Assembly (NCBI GenBank): GCA_963693025.1
Contig: OY843749.1
Coordinates: 2,976,001-3,040,000 of the forward strand
Source: JAHRAW01 sp963693025
GTDB lineage: Bacteria; Pseudomonadota; Gammaproteobacteria; Arenicellales; Poriferihabitantaceae
DNA: 64,000 nucleotides
Direction of reading: 5' to 3'
Part shown: positions 47,458-54,716 of the stretch, piece after piece
Layout: each line of letters starts with the position of its first letter
Position numbering within the stretch: position 1 is the stretch's first letter
Translations under genes and position numbers: made by a program
The notes under the pieces: generated by a model
Seen by the model: only the letters and a program-made list of their open reading frames with translations
Told to the model about the DNA's origin: nothing
Databases searched by the model: none

Positions 47458-47892
47458 ATGAGCAACAAATACGACCCGTTGCAGGCGTATCTGAAAGCGC
47501 AGGCGGGCGATTCGCTGCCGATGTCGTTTGCCGAAATCGAGGACATCATCAAGTCGAAATTGCCGTCGTCAGCGCGCAAACACCGTCCGTGGTGGAGCAA
47601 CAATCCGAGCAACAGCGTGATTACCAAAGCGTGGCTGAACGCGGGTTATCGCAGCGAGCAGGTTGATATGCAGCACGAGCGTTTGGTTTTTCGCCGTCAA
47701 GCGACGCACGCTGAACCGGCGCACTATGAACGTTTGGCGAGCCGCGATTTTTTACAGGATTCCGCCGCCATGCATGCCAAGTATGCGACGCCGCTTTACG
47801 GCTGCATGAAGGGCATGATTACGGTGTCGGACGACTGCGACCTGACCGCGCCGGCGGATGCGAATTGGGACGCGAGCGCCGAGGAAATCTGA
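47458..47892 (+). CDS. likely antitoxin partner of PIN toxin (DUF7662-like)
   Basis: A 144-residue protein. The N-terminal half (Y-D-P-L-Q-A-Y-L, then F-A-E-I-E-D-I-I-K-S-K-L-P, W-W-S-N-N, A-W-L-N-A-G-Y) resembles the small conserved domain now called DUF7662. It is thought to bind nucleic acid and is found in various defence and regulatory proteins. The C-terminal half has no motif that I recognise, although its acidic tail could clamp a toxin. Its stop overlaps the toxin start by one base (TGATG), and the palindrome just upstream suits autoregulation. It is unlike classic VapB antitoxins of about 75 residues. Confidence 0.65.
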   Translation: MSNKYDPLQAYLKAQAGDSLPMSFAEIEDIIKSKLPSSARKHRPWWSNNPSNSVITKAWLNAGYRSEQVDMQHERLVFRRQATHAEPAHYERLASRDFLQDSAAMHAKYATPLYGCMKGMITVSDDCDLTAPADANWDASAEEI

Positions 47893-48302
47893 TGCCGACG
47901 CCCTTACTGCTGGATACCTGCGCGCTGATTTGGAGTCTCAGCGGCGCCAAGATGAGCGCGCAGTCGGTCGACGCGCTCGAGGAGTGCGGCAAGCACGGAC
48001 TGGCAATTTTTATGTCGCCGATTTCGATGTGGGAGGTTGGGTTGCTGATTGCGCGCGGGCGCATTTCGTTCACGGTGCGGCAGTGGTTTGAAGTCATGCA
48101 GGCGCAGCGCGGGCTGGTGCTCGCCGATATGCCGCCGGCGGTGTTGATCGACTCGTCCTTTCTACCCGGCGAGCCCCCCGCCGACCCCGCCGACCGAATC
48201 TTGCTCGCCACCGCGCGGCAATACGGTTACAGCCTCGTCACCCGCGACCGGAAAATTCTCGACTACGCGCGTCAGGGGCACGCGGCTTGGTTGGCGTGTT
48301 AG
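47892..48302 (+). CDS. PIN-domain toxin (VapC-like)
   Basis: A 136-residue PIN-domain ribonuclease. The acidic residues lie at L-L-D-T-C-A-L-I-W (Asp, about residue 8), S-M-W-E-V-G (Glu, about 47), and P-A-D-P-A-D-R-I-L (about 96-104) with V-T-R-D-R-K-I-L-D-Y (about 115-124). VapC-type toxins cut specific tRNAs or rRNA to stop growth. The start is the ATG at 47892, which overlaps the antitoxin stop; an upstream in-frame start would lie inside the antitoxin gene. The length and motif spacing are normal, so the toxin appears intact. Confidence 0.88.
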   Translation: MPTPLLLDTCALIWSLSGAKMSAQSVDALEECGKHGLAIFMSPISMWEVGLLIARGRISFTVRQWFEVMQAQRGLVLADMPPAVLIDSSFLPGEPPADPADRILLATARQYGYSLVTRDRKILDYARQGHAAWLAC

Positions 48303-48417
48303 CGCGAGGCTGCGCCGCTGTGGTCGACCACGGTAACTTGGCAGTATGCCAGATGCGGGCGGTTTTGCAACGCCGCCAACAACCCCGCCTCACCAATAAG
48401 CAACCCAAAGGGGGCTA

Positions 48418-48822
48418 TCAAGGATAGGTTTCCTTAGCATACCCCCCGTTAAATATAATACCAGTACCGCAGTCCCCACTCATCGGTCCCTCGCAACGCA
48501 CTTCGTATCCATTTTCAACCATGCAAGATTCAAAGAATTTTCCTACAATTTGTTGGTTGGCAATCACTCCTCTCGCTGTCGTTACGCTGCCGGTGACCAG
48601 AGTCCCCAAAATACCACCAGTAGAAACCCCTGATGAAGCGGAAGACTGTCCACTGCCAATAGCAACCGACTGTCCTGCTTCCTTTATGCATTTAGCCCTT
48701 ATCTGCGCAAAGGGTTGGGTATGCTCCACGCCGGGAACAGGGATATAGTTTACTTTGGTGGCACACCCCGCCAAAAAAGCCATCCCAACTACAATCAAAA
48801 GCAGTTTACTGATTTGTTTCAT
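48418..48822 (-). CDS. small lipoprotein of unknown function
   Basis: A 134-residue exported lipoprotein. The signal peptide K-Q-I-S-K-L-L-L-I-V-V-G-M-A-F ends in the lipobox L-A-G-C with the lipidated Cys at 20. The mature part is rich in Gly/Ser (S-G-Q-S-S-A-S-S-G-V-S-T-G-G-I-L-G-T-L-V-T-G) and has three later Cys residues. It resembles small glycine-zipper lipoproteins, but I cannot assign a family. A GC hairpin (CCGGCGC-ACAG-GCGCCGG, 48858-48875) lies upstream of its start on the transcribed leader. Confidence 0.75.
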   Translation of the reverse strand: MKQISKLLLIVVGMAFLAGCATKVNYIPVPGVEHTQPFAQIRAKCIKEAGQSVAIGSGQSSASSGVSTGGILGTLVTGSVTTARGVIANQQIVGKFFESCMVENGYEVRCEGPMSGDCGTGIIFNGGYAKETYP

Positions 48823-49186
48823 TACTACACCCTCCGGCGCGTGAACATTGCAATTTTCCGGCGCACAGGCGCCGGGCCGTTGCTAACATCACATCAACAG
48901 AAAGTGAAATTCCTGCCTATTCGCCCCGCACGGTAAGGCACCGGGCGGGTGTAAAAAAATCGCTGTTGTATTAAGCAGGTAACCCGACAAGCGGGGTCTG
49001 CTGATGAAAATGTTAGCAACCGCGATTAAACGGATTTCCCCGCCGATGTCAATCTTTTTTTGCCCGCCGCCGCTGAAAGCGTGGCTTGCCGTTGTTGAAC
49101 TGCCTTCCAAGCGCAAAACCGCATAAACAAAGGGATGCTGGCGGATTTTTTACGGTGTTTGGCGGATTTCTTCCTGTAATGGCGCG
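48823..49186. other. non-coding gap upstream of lipoprotein gene
   Basis: About 360 bases without a convincing gene. On the minus strand a 75-codon frame (49116-48889) exists but has no recognisable domain or ribosome-binding site. Its end and the hairpin at 48858-48875 resemble leader regions seen near phage-type Ash/Icd small proteins, but only vaguely. It may be a decayed gene or an untranslated leader of the lipoprotein. Confidence 0.3.
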
Positions 49187-49395
49187 CGGTTTAGTGTTGT
49201 TTGTGCGAGAAACAGTGCTCAACGCGGAAGAATTAGTGTTGTTTTTTGCGTAAACAGCACTGTTTCTCGCGTAAACAACACTGTTTTGAGCGCAAACAAC
49301 ACTATTTCTCGCGTAAACAACACTGTTTCTCGCGCAAACAACACTGTTTTTTCCTTAAACAACACTGTCGGCGCAAAGAACAACACTAAAAAGAC
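49187..49395. repeat. 21-bp tandem repeat array with inverted copies
   Basis: Five to six tandem 21-bp units run from 49248 to about 49373 (GCGTAAACAACACTGTTTCTC and variants: 49248, 49269, 49290, 49311, 49332, 49353). Two inverted copies of the core (TAGTGTTGTTT) lie at about 49191 and 49232, and a further direct core (AACAACACTAAAAA) at about 49381. The 21-base period is a multiple of three, so the minus strand reads as a seven-residue repeat (T-V-L-F-T-R-E). That frame has no start signal or family match, so I treat it as a DNA repeat. Confidence 0.8.
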
Positions 49396-49424
49396 GCTGG
49401 ACTCCCGCTCAACAGACTGCGGGG

Positions 49425-50123
49425 TTATTGGTCGCCGCCTTCGTTGACGAGGTCGCCGGGCACACCATAAGCGGGCGCGTTGGCGGGGTCGAGCGCGCGC
49501 ACGAGATAGTCGTCCATCTGCGGGCGATAGGCGTGCCACAACTCGCGCAACGCGCCCACCGGGTCGTGGTCGCGCCAGTCGATTCGCAAATCCACCAACG
49601 GAAACGAGTGCTTATCCGCCACCAGCAGGGCGGCGGAATGAACTTCGCCCTGCTCGCCGCCGCCCGCCAATCCCGCTTCAATCGCCTTGAGCAACCGCTC
49701 GGCGAGGTGGTCTTCGCTGTGCCGCTCGAAACCCTGGATGATTTCGGCGATGACCGACTCGTTGGCGAGCAGGTTTCCCGCGCCATAGCAATCGTCGCCC
49801 GCCAATGCCGCGTGTTTGCCGAGAATGCGCTCGCCCGAATGACAGGCGGTCGCGCCGCGATGGTCGATCACGGTGACTTGCCGGTAAGCCAGATGCGGGC
49901 GGTCTTCCAACGCGTCGCGTAACGCGCTTTGGGCGTCGCGTCCCGACTCGATGCGGTCGAGAACCGCGGGACCGAGGGAGGGGTCGGTGATGTTCTGCGT
50001 GGCGACCGCGCCGACGCCGGCGCGCACATGCGGGCAGCGGGCGCCGACCGCGATGCTGGAAGTGGTGAGCGCCACGCCGAGCATGCCGCTGCGCCGGCAA
50101 CGACCGACGACGGAGAAAGTCAT
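49425..50123 (-). CDS. DUF1028 domain protein
   Basis: A 232-residue DUF1028 protein, predicted to have an Ntn-hydrolase-like fold. It starts M-T-F-S-V-V-G-R, then has G-V-A-L-T-T-S-S-I-A-V-G-A-R-C-P, A-T-Q-N-I-T-D-P (about 41-48), H-S-G-E-R (about 94) and A-L-A-G-D-D-C-Y-G-A-G-N-L-L (about 106). The family often accompanies amidohydrolases and RidA proteins in catabolic clusters, but no activity is established. It lies 3 bases after the RidA gene and is the last gene of the HpaB-RidA-DUF1028 operon. Confidence 0.88.
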   Translation of the reverse strand: MTFSVVGRCRRSGMLGVALTTSSIAVGARCPHVRAGVGAVATQNITDPSLGPAVLDRIESGRDAQSALRDALEDRPHLAYRQVTVIDHRGATACHSGERILGKHAALAGDDCYGAGNLLANESVIAEIIQGFERHSEDHLAERLLKAIEAGLAGGGEQGEVHSAALLVADKHSFPLVDLRIDWRDHDPVGALRELWHAYRPQMDDYLVRALDPANAPAYGVPGDLVNEGGDQ

Positions 50124-50126
50124 CGC

Positions 50127-50573
50127 TCAGTCACCCTCATCCCCGCCGCCCTCAGGAATCACCGCAGTCACCTCAATCTCCATCACCCATTCGGGCCGCG
50201 CGAGGCCGCTGACAATCAAGCCCGTGGAGACCGGATACACGCCCTTCAACCATTTGCCAATCGTTTGATACACCTCGTCCCGGTGCGCGCGGTCGGTGAT
50301 ATAAACCTGAATGCGGCAAATGTGGCTGAGGTCGGAGCCGACTTCGCTGAGCAGTTGCGCGACATTACGCATCGCCTGGTCGGCCTGCGCGCCGGGACCG
50401 GCATCGGCGATGCTCGCAAAGCCGTCAATTTCCTGCCCGACCTGCCCGCGCACGAACACCACCGCGCCGCGCGCCACCACCGCCTGACACAAGTCGTTGT
50501 CCAGATTTTGGTTCGGATAGGTGTCGCGGGTGTTGAAAGTGCGATGGCGGTGATGCGGGTTCTTGGCGTTCAT
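50127..50573 (-). CDS. RidA/YjgF-family protein
   Basis: A 148-residue RidA-superfamily protein, normally a trimeric enamine/imine deaminase that removes reactive 2-aminoacrylate-like intermediates. Family features are V-F-V-R-G-Q-V-G-Q (about 41), Q-A-D-Q-A-M-R-N-V-A-Q-L-L (about 64) and I-Q-V-Y-I-T-D (about 89). The catalytic Arg expected near residue 105 of RidA proper is not obvious, so it may belong to a non-RidA subgroup. It is the middle gene of the operon, 20 bases after the HpaB-like oxygenase. Confidence 0.88.
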   Translation of the reverse strand: MNAKNPHHRHRTFNTRDTYPNQNLDNDLCQAVVARGAVVFVRGQVGQEIDGFASIADAGPGAQADQAMRNVAQLLSEVGSDLSHICRIQVYITDRAHRDEVYQTIGKWLKGVYPVSTGLIVSGLARPEWVMEIEVTAVIPEGGGDEGD

Positions 50574-50593
50574 GTCGTTTTCGGTGTTGGCGG

Positions 50594-52042
50594 CTAAGTC
50601 GCGCTCACATTATCCGACAAGTCGGCGGAATGTTTCACCAAATCAAGCGGACCATCCCAGCCGAAATTTCGATACACCGCCGCCAGATGCGCGAACGGCG
50701 GCGACTGCGCGAACAACTGAAAGGTCAGGCGGTGGCTGGCGTAGCCGGAGTTGAGCAAGTCGCGCGCGAATGCCAGCAGTTTGCGCCGGTCGTTTGCCAC
50801 CCAGTTCTCGTTGATGGAGTAGAATTTGTCGAGCCACGGACCGGTCGCTTCCGACTCAAACGAGGCGGCGTCCGGGGTCACGCAAATCTGCCCGCCGCAC
50901 AGTTCCCGCGCGATATGCATCATCGCCGGCAGGTTCGCGCAGGCATGCACGCGCCCCGTGAACAGCAACGACTGGTTGGGCATCAACAAGCCGCTCGGAC
51001 TCACTTCCCCGGTGGCGATGGCGGCGGTCAGGTGCGCGTTGATGCCTTCGCGGTAAACCGCCAGTTGCGCCAGTTTTTCCTGCACCGCGGGTTGGTTTTC
51101 GAGACCCGTTTGTTTGATGTTCCACAGCGCCGCGCCGATCATCATGTCGCTGTAAGTCAGGATGCGCTGGACGAACGGAAACGCCGAGTAGCGGTGCAGC
51201 GTGGCGCGAATGAAAGACGCCGCGCGGGTGTGCCGGTAGAAGAGCACATCCTCCCACGGAATCTGCACATCATCCAAAATGATGAGCGTATCAACCTCGT
51301 CAAAACGATTCGACAACGGATAGTCCCGCTTTGATCCCACGCCGGCGAAACCGGCGCGGCAAATGTGTTTCACGCCGCTTGCATTCATCCGCAGAATGCA
51401 GCCGACCGCGTAGTCGGACAACGCATCGTCGCCCCAGTTGGCAATCGTCGGCTTCAAGAAAGCCTGGTCGGAATACGCCGCCGCGGTCTCAAATTTCGCC
51501 CCGCGGATGACGATGCCGTTGTCGTTTTCCGCGACCACATGCACGAGCATATCCGGGTCTTGGTCTTGCGGTTTTTTCGAGCGGTCGCCTTTGGGGTCGG
51601 TGTTGGCGGACACGTGGAACGGGTCGTTGCGCACCGCGGTTTTAATATGGCGCTCGATGTTGTCGGCAAAGCGCGAATCGATTTCATTGAGAATGTCGGC
51701 GCCGTCCCACAGCGACCACATCTCGCCGATGGTCTCGTCGCCGACCCGGGTGACGACGCCGCCGATGTCGGTCATCACCAAATCCACGGCGTTGCGTTTC
51801 GCCTCCCAATCGTCGCGGGATGTCGGCGGTCGCAAGCCGATGGCACAGCGCTCGCCGTCGGCTTCGTAGGTCATCGCATCGCGCGTGTCGTCGGCGTGCG
51901 CCATGTCGTAAATGCGCGCGCGCACATCCACCACCGGCTTGAACTGGCGATGCCCGGTCACATCCTCAACGCGCGCGCCATCCACATACACCTCGCGCCC
52001 GTCTCGCAAGCCCTCACGATATTGCTCGCCGGTTCGTATCAT
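50594..52042 (-). CDS. HpaB-family FADH2-dependent monooxygenase
   Basis: A 482-residue protein of the 4-hydroxyphenylacetate 3-monooxygenase (HpaB) / vinylacetyl-CoA isomerase superfamily. It has R-T-G-E-Q-Y at the N-terminus, G-V-I-V-R-G-A-K-style residues (G-I-V-I-R-G-A-K-F, about 191), D-D-V-Q-I-P-W-E-D-V-L-F-Y (about 268-280) and the C-terminal G-G-Q. Such enzymes take reduced FAD from a separate reductase to hydroxylate a substrate; no reductase gene is adjacent. The substrate is not readable, and the RidA and DUF1028 partners suggest a nitrogenous compound. It is divergent from the pentein gene. Confidence 0.83.
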   Translation of the reverse strand: MIRTGEQYREGLRDGREVYVDGARVEDVTGHRQFKPVVDVRARIYDMAHADDTRDAMTYEADGERCAIGLRPPTSRDDWEAKRNAVDLVMTDIGGVVTRVGDETIGEMWSLWDGADILNEIDSRFADNIERHIKTAVRNDPFHVSANTDPKGDRSKKPQDQDPDMLVHVVAENDNGIVIRGAKFETAAAYSDQAFLKPTIANWGDDALSDYAVGCILRMNASGVKHICRAGFAGVGSKRDYPLSNRFDEVDTLIILDDVQIPWEDVLFYRHTRAASFIRATLHRYSAFPFVQRILTYSDMMIGAALWNIKQTGLENQPAVQEKLAQLAVYREGINAHLTAAIATGEVSPSGLLMPNQSLLFTGRVHACANLPAMMHIARELCGGQICVTPDAASFESEATGPWLDKFYSINENWVANDRRKLLAFARDLLNSGYASHRLTFQLFAQSPPFAHLAAVYRNFGWDGPLDLVKHSADLSDNVSAT

Positions 52043-52058
52043 TGAATACTCCTGCTGG

Positions 52059-52086
52059 TTGCGCTGCCGATAAAGTGTGCTAGATT
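52059..52086 (+). promoter_or_regulatory. likely promoter of pentein-carbamoylase operon
   Basis: TTGCGC (52059-52064) and TAGATT (52081-52086) are separated by 16 bases. A clear GGAGGT ribosome-binding site follows just before the ATG at 52120. It lies in the short divergent gap shared with the HpaB operon. Confidence 0.45.
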
Positions 52087-52119
52087 ATGCGACCGACCAT
52101 CTGATTCTCGGAGGTTATC

Positions 52120-53049
52120 ATGGCGGCGGTAACTCGCGCTAAGGCTAATGCCGAGGCTAAGACAGAACTCCCCAACGCCGTGCCTTGGGGGCTGGACAAC
52201 GACTACGCCCGGTTGCGCGATGTGTTGCTCGGCAAGCCATTATACTACCGCTGGGTTGAAGCCGGTCCCATCATCGGCCGCACGCTGGCAAACCAGCACA
52301 AAACCGGCGTCACCTTCGACCTCGAACTCGCCGCCGCGCAGCACAATGAGATGGTGCGCATCTACGAGCAAGCCGGCGTCACCTGCCACTACTTAGACGC
52401 CGACGAAAGCCTGCACCGCAACTTCTTCGCGCGCGACTCCAGCGCGATGACGCCGTGGGGCGCGCTCATCTGCCACATGCAACTTAAATGCCGGCGCGCC
52501 GATTACGTCACCGCGATTCGCTTCTATCAGGAACATCACATCCCGATTTGGAAATACGCCAGCGCCGGACACTTTGAAGGCGGCGATTTTGTCATTCTTG
52601 AGCCGGGCCTCGTGCTCATCGGCTACTGCGGCGAGCGCTCCGAGCAAGCCGGCGCCGAGCAAGTCGCCGGCTGGGTGCGCGAGGAAGGTTGGGAAGCGCA
52701 GGTGGCGCCGATTTCGCGCGAATTCGTTCACATGGACGGCTTGGTCGTGCCGCTGGCGCCGAAACTATTGGTGGCGTGTTTGGACGCGCTCGAAGACTGG
52801 TTGGTGGAGTGGCTACGCGACAAAGGCTTTGATTTCATCGATGTCAACTACGGCGAAGCCAAAGACCTCGGCGTCAACCTCGTCAGCCTCGGCGAGCAGC
52901 GCGTGCTGGCGATGAAAGGCTCGGACGCGCTCATTGCACAAATGCGCGCGCGCGGTTTTGAAGTGTTCGCCCCGGACATGTCGATGTTCACGCTCGGCGG
53001 CGGCGGCGTCCATTGCCTGTGCCAAGCGCTACGCCGAGACCCCGCCTAA
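52120..53049 (+). CDS. pentein-family amidinohydrolase (DDAH/arginine deiminase-like)
   Basis: A 309-residue pentein-fold enzyme. Its guanidine-binding and catalytic residues are visible: the R-D-S-S-A loop (about 103-107), H-F-E-G-G-D-F (about 148-154), the catalytic His in E-F-V-H-M-D-G-L (about 203-210) and the nucleophilic Cys in G-G-G-V-H-C-L-C-Q (about 294-302). Relatives hydrolyse the guanidino group of arginine, methylarginines or agmatine, or transfer amidino groups. The residues fit a hydrolase, but the substrate is open. The M20 carbamoylase gene overlaps its stop by one base, so the likely logic is guanidino to ureido compound, followed by removal of the carbamoyl group (inference). 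Confidence 0.82.
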   Translation: MAAVTRAKANAEAKTELPNAVPWGLDNDYARLRDVLLGKPLYYRWVEAGPIIGRTLANQHKTGVTFDLELAAAQHNEMVRIYEQAGVTCHYLDADESLHRNFFARDSSAMTPWGALICHMQLKCRRADYVTAIRFYQEHHIPIWKYASAGHFEGGDFVILEPGLVLIGYCGERSEQAGAEQVAGWVREEGWEAQVAPISREFVHMDGLVVPLAPKLLVACLDALEDWLVEWLRDKGFDFIDVNYGEAKDLGVNLVSLGEQRVLAMKGSDALIAQMRARGFEVFAPDMSMFTLGGGGVHCLCQALRRDPA

Positions 53050-54326
53050 TGAATGCGACTATGACCCAAAATCTGCAACATCTGCGGATAAACGGCGAGC
53101 GCCTGTGGAGCAGCATCATGGCGATGGCGGAAATCGGCGCGACCGCCGCCGGCGGCTCGTGCCGGCTGGCGCTCACCGACGAAGACCGCGCCGGGCGCGA
53201 ACTCTTTTCGCGCTGGTGCCGCGAAGCCAACTGCGACATCACCGTCGACCAAATGGGCAACATCTTCGCGCGCTATTCCGGGCGCGACCCGCAGCGCTTG
53301 CCGGTCGGCATGGGCAGCCACTTGGACACGCAGCCGCACGGCGGCAAGTTTGACGGCATCTTCGGCGTGCTCGCCGGTTTGGAGGTGGTGCGCACGCTCA
53401 ACGACCACGGCATCGAGACCGCCGCGCCGCTTGAAATAATCGACTGGACCAACGAAGAAGGCAGCCGCTTCGCCCCGGCGATGCTCGCGTCAGGCGTGTA
53501 TGCCGGGCTGTTTGAATTGGATTTTGCGCTCGCGCGCGCCGACGCCGACGGGCGGAGCGTGGAAGCCGAGTTGGCGCGCATCGGCTACGCCGGAGACGCG
53601 CCCTGTGCCTGCGACCGCCGCCCGCTCGGCGCCTTCTTGGAAGCGCACATTGAGCAAGGTCCTATCTTAGAGCGCCACGGCGAAATCGTCGGCGTGGTGA
53701 CCGGCGGTCAGGGACAGCGCTGGTATGACCTGACATTGCGCGGACAAGATGCGCACACCGGCTCCACGCCGATGGCGGGGCGCAAAGACGCGCTGGTGGC
53801 GGCGGCGGCGGTGATTCAAGGCGTCGAGCAAATCGCCGAGCAGTTCGCGCCGCACGCGGTCGGCACCGTCGGCGAACTCCACGTCCGCCCCAACTCGCGC
53901 AACACCATCCCCGGCGAGGTGCGGATGAGCGTCGACCTCCGCAACCCCGACGACGACGTGCTGAGCGCGATGGCGGCGCAACTGAATCAACAAGTGGCGG
54001 AAGTGGAACGCAACCGCAAAGTGGAAATCCAAGTCGATGAGATTTGGTATTGCCCGCCGGTGCATTTCGATGCGGGATGCGTCGACGTCGTGCAACAAGC
54101 CGCCGACCACCTCGGCTACGCCAACCGCCGCATGGTCTCCGGCGCGGGCCACGACGCCTGCCAAGTGGCGCGCAAAGTGCCGACGGCGATGATCTTCGTG
54201 CCCTGCGCCGGCGGCATCAGCCACAACGAAGCCGAATCCGCCGAACCCGAACACCTTGAAGCCGGCGCCAACACGCTGTTGCACGCCGCGCTCCAACTGG
54301 CTATGGGAACTATCAATGAAAGTTGA
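53049..54326 (+). CDS. M20-family N-carbamoyl amino acid hydrolase
   Basis: A 425-residue zinc hydrolase of the hydantoinase/carbamoylase (AmaB, beta-ureidopropionase) group. Metal and catalytic motifs are G-S-H-L-D-T-Q-P-H-G-G-K-F-D-G (about 90-104), D-W-T-N-E-E-G-S-R-F (about 134-143), E-A-H-I-E-Q-G-P (about 200), the dimer-domain G-Q-D-A-H-T-G-S-T-P-M (about 233), and the final S-G-A-G-H-D-A...N-E-A-E. It splits a carbamoyl group from N-carbamoyl amino acids. The start overlaps the pentein stop (TAATG). The last codons, ATGGGAACTATCAATGAAAG, are repeated in inverse at 54665-54686 beyond repeat copy E. Confidence 0.87.
   Translation: MNATMTQNLQHLRINGERLWSSIMAMAEIGATAAGGSCRLALTDEDRAGRELFSRWCREANCDITVDQMGNIFARYSGRDPQRLPVGMGSHLDTQPHGGKFDGIFGVLAGLEVVRTLNDHGIETAAPLEIIDWTNEEGSRFAPAMLASGVYAGLFELDFALARADADGRSVEAELARIGYAGDAPCACDRRPLGAFLEAHIEQGPILERHGEIVGVVTGGQGQRWYDLTLRGQDAHTGSTPMAGRKDALVAAAAVIQGVEQIAEQFAPHAVGTVGELHVRPNSRNTIPGEVRMSVDLRNPDDDVLSAMAAQLNQQVAEVERNRKVEIQVDEIWYCPPVHFDAGCVDVVQQAADHLGYANRRMVSGAGHDACQVARKVPTAMIFVPCAGGISHNEAESAEPEHLEAGANTLLHAALQLAMGTINES
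54303..54324. repeat. left arm of long-range inverted repeat around copy E
   Basis: These 22 bases, mostly in the 3' end of the carbamoylase gene, match the complement of 54665-54686 with a single mismatch (position 54321 against 54668-54669). Repeat copy E lies exactly between the arms. Confidence 0.7.
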
Positions 54327-54353
54327 CAAAGACACCCAACAAAAACAAAACCC

Positions 54354-54652
54354 CCGTCATTCTCGAGCGTTAGTGACCGTTTGCCGCCGCGCTTTTTCTT
54401 TTAAGCGGCGGCTTACGGACACTTGCGTCCTCGGGAATCTCCATAAGGCTGGCGCTGAGCCTGCAACGGCTTTGTTCAAGTCCGTGCCAACCTTATGGAG
54501 ATTCCCGAAGCGAAGAAAATATAGTCGCTACGCTCCTTACCCCGTGTCGGGGCACGGGGCATGCTTTCTACCGTTCGAGAAAAATCCGCCGGGAGCGGAT
54601 TTTCGCGTAGCCCGAAGGGTTTGTATCAGGGATGATACAAACAATGACGAGG
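54354..54652. repeat. composite palindromic repeat, copy E (enlarged)
   Basis: The left half is the standard GCC-rich hairpin. The central palindrome is GGGAATCTCCATAAGG...CCTTATGGAGATTCCC, in which both arms carry the same paired change. The right half contains three extra perfect hairpins: CCCCGTG/CACGGGG (54540-54559), AAAATCCGC/GCGGATTTT (54581-54603) and GTTTGTATCA/TGATACAAAC (54619-54642). It fills most of the 390-base gap between the carbamoylase and the solute-binding-protein genes. Confidence 0.8.
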
Positions 54653-54664
54653 AGTTGTTTTTTT

Positions 54665-54686
54665 AACTCTCATTGATAGTTCCCAT
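54665..54686. repeat. right arm of long-range inverted repeat around copy E
   Basis: The inverse of the last codons of the carbamoylase gene (see 54303-54324), placed about 30 bases upstream of the next start codon. Confidence 0.7.
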
Positions 54687-54716
54687 TTTTTCCACTCAAT
54701 CACGAGGAGGCACAAG

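Noticed and set aside
48889..49116. Small minus-strand gene upstream of the lipoprotein
   Set aside because: No recognisable domain or ribosome-binding site; kept only as a note on the gap.
49248..49373. Possible CRISPR array or coding seven-residue repeat
   Set aside because: Units of 21 bp have no spacers, and the minus-strand frame lacks a start signal and family match.
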